64,000 bases of DNA from Todiramphus chloris collaris (Eukaryota; Chordata; Aves; Coraciiformes; Alcedinidae). Made by a program: the position numbers and the translations under genes. Of this stretch, positions 62,064 through 64,000 are shown in pieces; position 1 is the first letter of the stretch; every line of letters starts with the position of its first letter. Under the pieces are notes generated by a model. The model saw nothing but the letters and a program-made list of their open reading frames with translations. It was not told the DNA's origin and did no database searches. The stretch is taken from the NCBI GenBank assembly GCA_025345505.1, contig JANVCC010000135.1:62001-126000 (forward strand), read 5' to 3'.

Positions 62064-64000
62064 TCACGTCACCGGCTGGCCTGGCCCTGGTGGCTGGCCC
62101 GGCCCTGGTGGCTGGCCCTCGCTCTTCCTGAGGATGACGCTGCTGAGCTCCTGGATGAGTTTGTCATTGATGGGTGAGGGAGGCTGCACGTTTCTCTTCC
62201 TGGGAATCTCCAGGGTGGTCTCTGCATTGGGACTGCTCCCTGGTGTGGCTGCCTGCTCCCAGTCCAGTGCCACAGAAAGCTCCATGTTCCTCTCCAGAGA
62301 AGCTGTTTTGGTGGGTCTCAGCCCCTGGGGTGGAGCTTTGTCGCTGTCCAGGTTCAAGCCCCTTTCGAGGGACAAGGCTTTGGTGACAGAAGGACCTGCT
62401 GCCCTCTGGGCTGTGCTGCTGGGCAGCGATAAGCGCAGCGCCGTGGGCGGGGGCTGCTCTGGGAATGGGGTTGGCTTCTTGGACCTGTCCACGGTGGGTA
62501 TGGACGACAGGTCTGCCAGCAGCTCCTGCCCCAGTTCCAGTGCAGCCAGCTCGGGGAAGTTTCCCACTTCCTCATAGACAGGATCAGCATCCACCTCCTT
62601 CTCCTGCTGCTCCTCCAGGGAGTCCTGGTGCATCTTCATGGGCTGGGGGAGGGCAAGAGGTCAAAATGAGAGGCATAGTCTGCACTGCTCAGCTCTACTC
62701 CTCCATTCCCCCTCACTGTGCCCTCCCTGCAACTGTGTGCTGCCCATGGAACCTCATCTGCTCACCATGGGGCTGATGCCTGCAGGGCACCCCCCCTTCA
62801 TCAGGTCTCTTGGCTCAGGCACTGTTGCTCTTTCTTCCTCCATCAGTGATGGAGGGTGAGCATTTTGGTCCCTGCTGAGGCATGGTCCTGTGGCACCAGC
62901 CTAGCATCCCTTGGCAGAGGTCTGGGGTGGGTAGGGCATATGGGTGCCCATGCAAAGCACAAAGTTGGGCATGATTGGGTCCAGCCAGTTGGCCCCAGCA
63001 GAAATAACCTGGTGGTGGTGAGGATCCAAACCGTTTTCCTTGCATTTCTCATGTTGATCCTCTCTGGGCAATGTGTGGCCAACAGGAGTGGCTCTGGGAG
63101 CTGGGCTGGACTGCTGTGGTCTCGCTTACACACACCAGAACCATGCAAGGACCCCCATCCCTGGGGATGGCACACACAGAACAATGGGCAACCCCTCCTC
63201 TGCCACCCAGCGTGGGCAGGATGGCCTTGGCATGTCTCTGGGTGTAGGTGGGATGTTTCGGGTGAGCCCTTGCTGCCACAGCTTGGGGCCACGGGGCAAA
63301 GCCAGCAACGGACACGCTCCATGAATGCGGGTACTTACAAAGAACATGGACAGAGTCCTTCGCGTGTGCAGGCGGCGCTGGAAACAGAGGAAGACGAGCA
63401 GAGGTAAGCGCGTGATAGTGCGGAGCAGGGCAAGCAGAGGACGGGCAGCACCCCTCGGGTCCTCACGGGACCCTGCATGCACAGAGAGCCACCGTGGACA
63501 CGAGCACAGCACACGACACTCACGCACCGCTGAGCACGGCCATGCACACCCAAAGCATCCCCATCGGTGCCAGGCAGTGCGTACCCATCTCCGAGACCCC
63601 GGGGTGAGTGCGTGGTCTCGGGATGGGTGCACGGACCTGGGTGAGTGGAGGAGGAACCGCAGGCAGGGGTAGCTGAGGGGGCTTTACCAGGGTCTGGTTG
63701 GCGGAGAGCATGGTGGTGTCGGTGCTGTCCCCGTGCAGTGGCACCAGCGGCATGGTGCCAAACTTCTGCTTGGCGAGGTCAGAGGAGGAGCGTCGGCGCA
63801 TGATCACGGGGCGCAGGTCATCGTGCTGTGCACAAGGACAGGGCAGGGAGGGGGGTCATGCCGGGCTGCTCTGCCAACCCCCTCCTGGCCCAGCCCAGCC
63901 CAGCTGGGTGGCACAGCCAGTCTACACCCACCTGAGCCTTGAGGATGCTGGTGGTCCAGTCCCACAGCTCAGCCTGCCCTGAGCACACCAGGTACCTGCA
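62064..64000 (-). CDS. ARAP3: ARAP3, C-terminal four coding exons (partial, runs off window)
   Basis: PI(3,4,5)P3-dependent Arf6/RhoA GAP. Only the 3' end is in the window. Exons (minus strand): 63932-63995, 63688-63825, 63339-63377, 62064-62642, with GT-AG junctions in phase. The exon starting at 63995 continues upstream beyond the window. Segments AELWDWTTSILKAQHDD, SSSDLAKQKFGTMPL, TMLSANQTLRRLHTRRTLSMFFPMK, PVYEEVG and LIQELSSVILRK match human ARAP3 in order. These cover the end of the last PH-type domain (about the first 25 residues shown) and the disordered Pro/Ser-rich tail, about 272 residues in all. The tail ends in two GQPPGP units encoded by an 18-bp tandem duplication. It is tail-to-tail with the PAR-like GPCR. 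Confidence 0.95.
62075..62122. repeat. 18-bp tandem duplication in the ARAP3 last exon
   Basis: GGCCCTGGTGGCTGGCCC occurs twice head to tail and encodes the repeated GQPPGP at the ARAP3 C-terminus. Confidence 0.85.

Overview
This is nuclear DNA from a bird. The case rests on dozens of CR1 LINE fragments in both orientations, small compact introns with GT-AG junctions, and the gene order (DIAPH1 remnant)-HDAC3-RELL2-FCHSD1-ARAP3, which is the conserved vertebrate order of human 5q31 (chicken chromosome 13 equivalent). No bacterial, plasmid, CRISPR or tRNA/rRNA features were seen.

Layout. 1-18.0 kb: gene-poor, mostly CR1 pieces and unassigned sequence. 18.0-22.1 kb: eroded remnants of DIAPH1 on the minus strand, ending in a CpG-island promoter that still looks intact near 22.0 kb. 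24.4-36.7 kb: complete HDAC3 on the minus strand, with 15 coding exons giving 428 codons. 36.7-41.3 kb: HDAC3 CpG promoter, then a degenerate tandem-repeat tract and unassigned sequence. 41.4-51.45 kb: RELL2 on the plus strand, 6 coding exons, 380 codons. 51.4-57.24 kb: FCHSD1 on the minus strand, 19 coding exons, 684 codons, tail-to-tail with RELL2. 57.24-58.56 kb: a GGGGCC-type hexamer repeat touching the FCHSD1 start codon, then a 73-bp minisatellite. 58.6-61.2 kb: a truncated GPCR pseudogene followed by an intact two-exon protease-activated-receptor-like GPCR on the plus strand. 61.46-64 kb: the last four coding exons of ARAP3 on the minus strand, tail-to-tail with the GPCR.

Biology. The genes are not an operon. 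HDAC3 is the catalytic subunit of NCoR/SMRT repressor complexes. RELL2 is a RELT-family membrane protein with an OSR1/SPAK-type docking motif. FCHSD1 is an F-BAR/double-SH3 membrane-actin adaptor. ARAP3 is an Arf/Rho GAP. The extra GPCR carries a recognisable tethered-ligand junction resembling PAR2 and lies between FCHSD1 and ARAP3, where I know of no mammalian counterpart.

Points worth a second look: the apparent decay of DIAPH1 in its syntenic place; the PAR2-like receptor and its broken tandem copy; two convergent gene pairs sharing or overlapping poly(A) signals, one as a 14-bp bidirectional signal; the GGGGCC repeat a few bases from the FCHSD1 ATG; inverted CR1s flanking HDAC3 exon 13; and a decayed coding-like block on the minus strand inside RELL2 intron 4 that I could not identify. 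All homology calls were made by eye; no database search was run.
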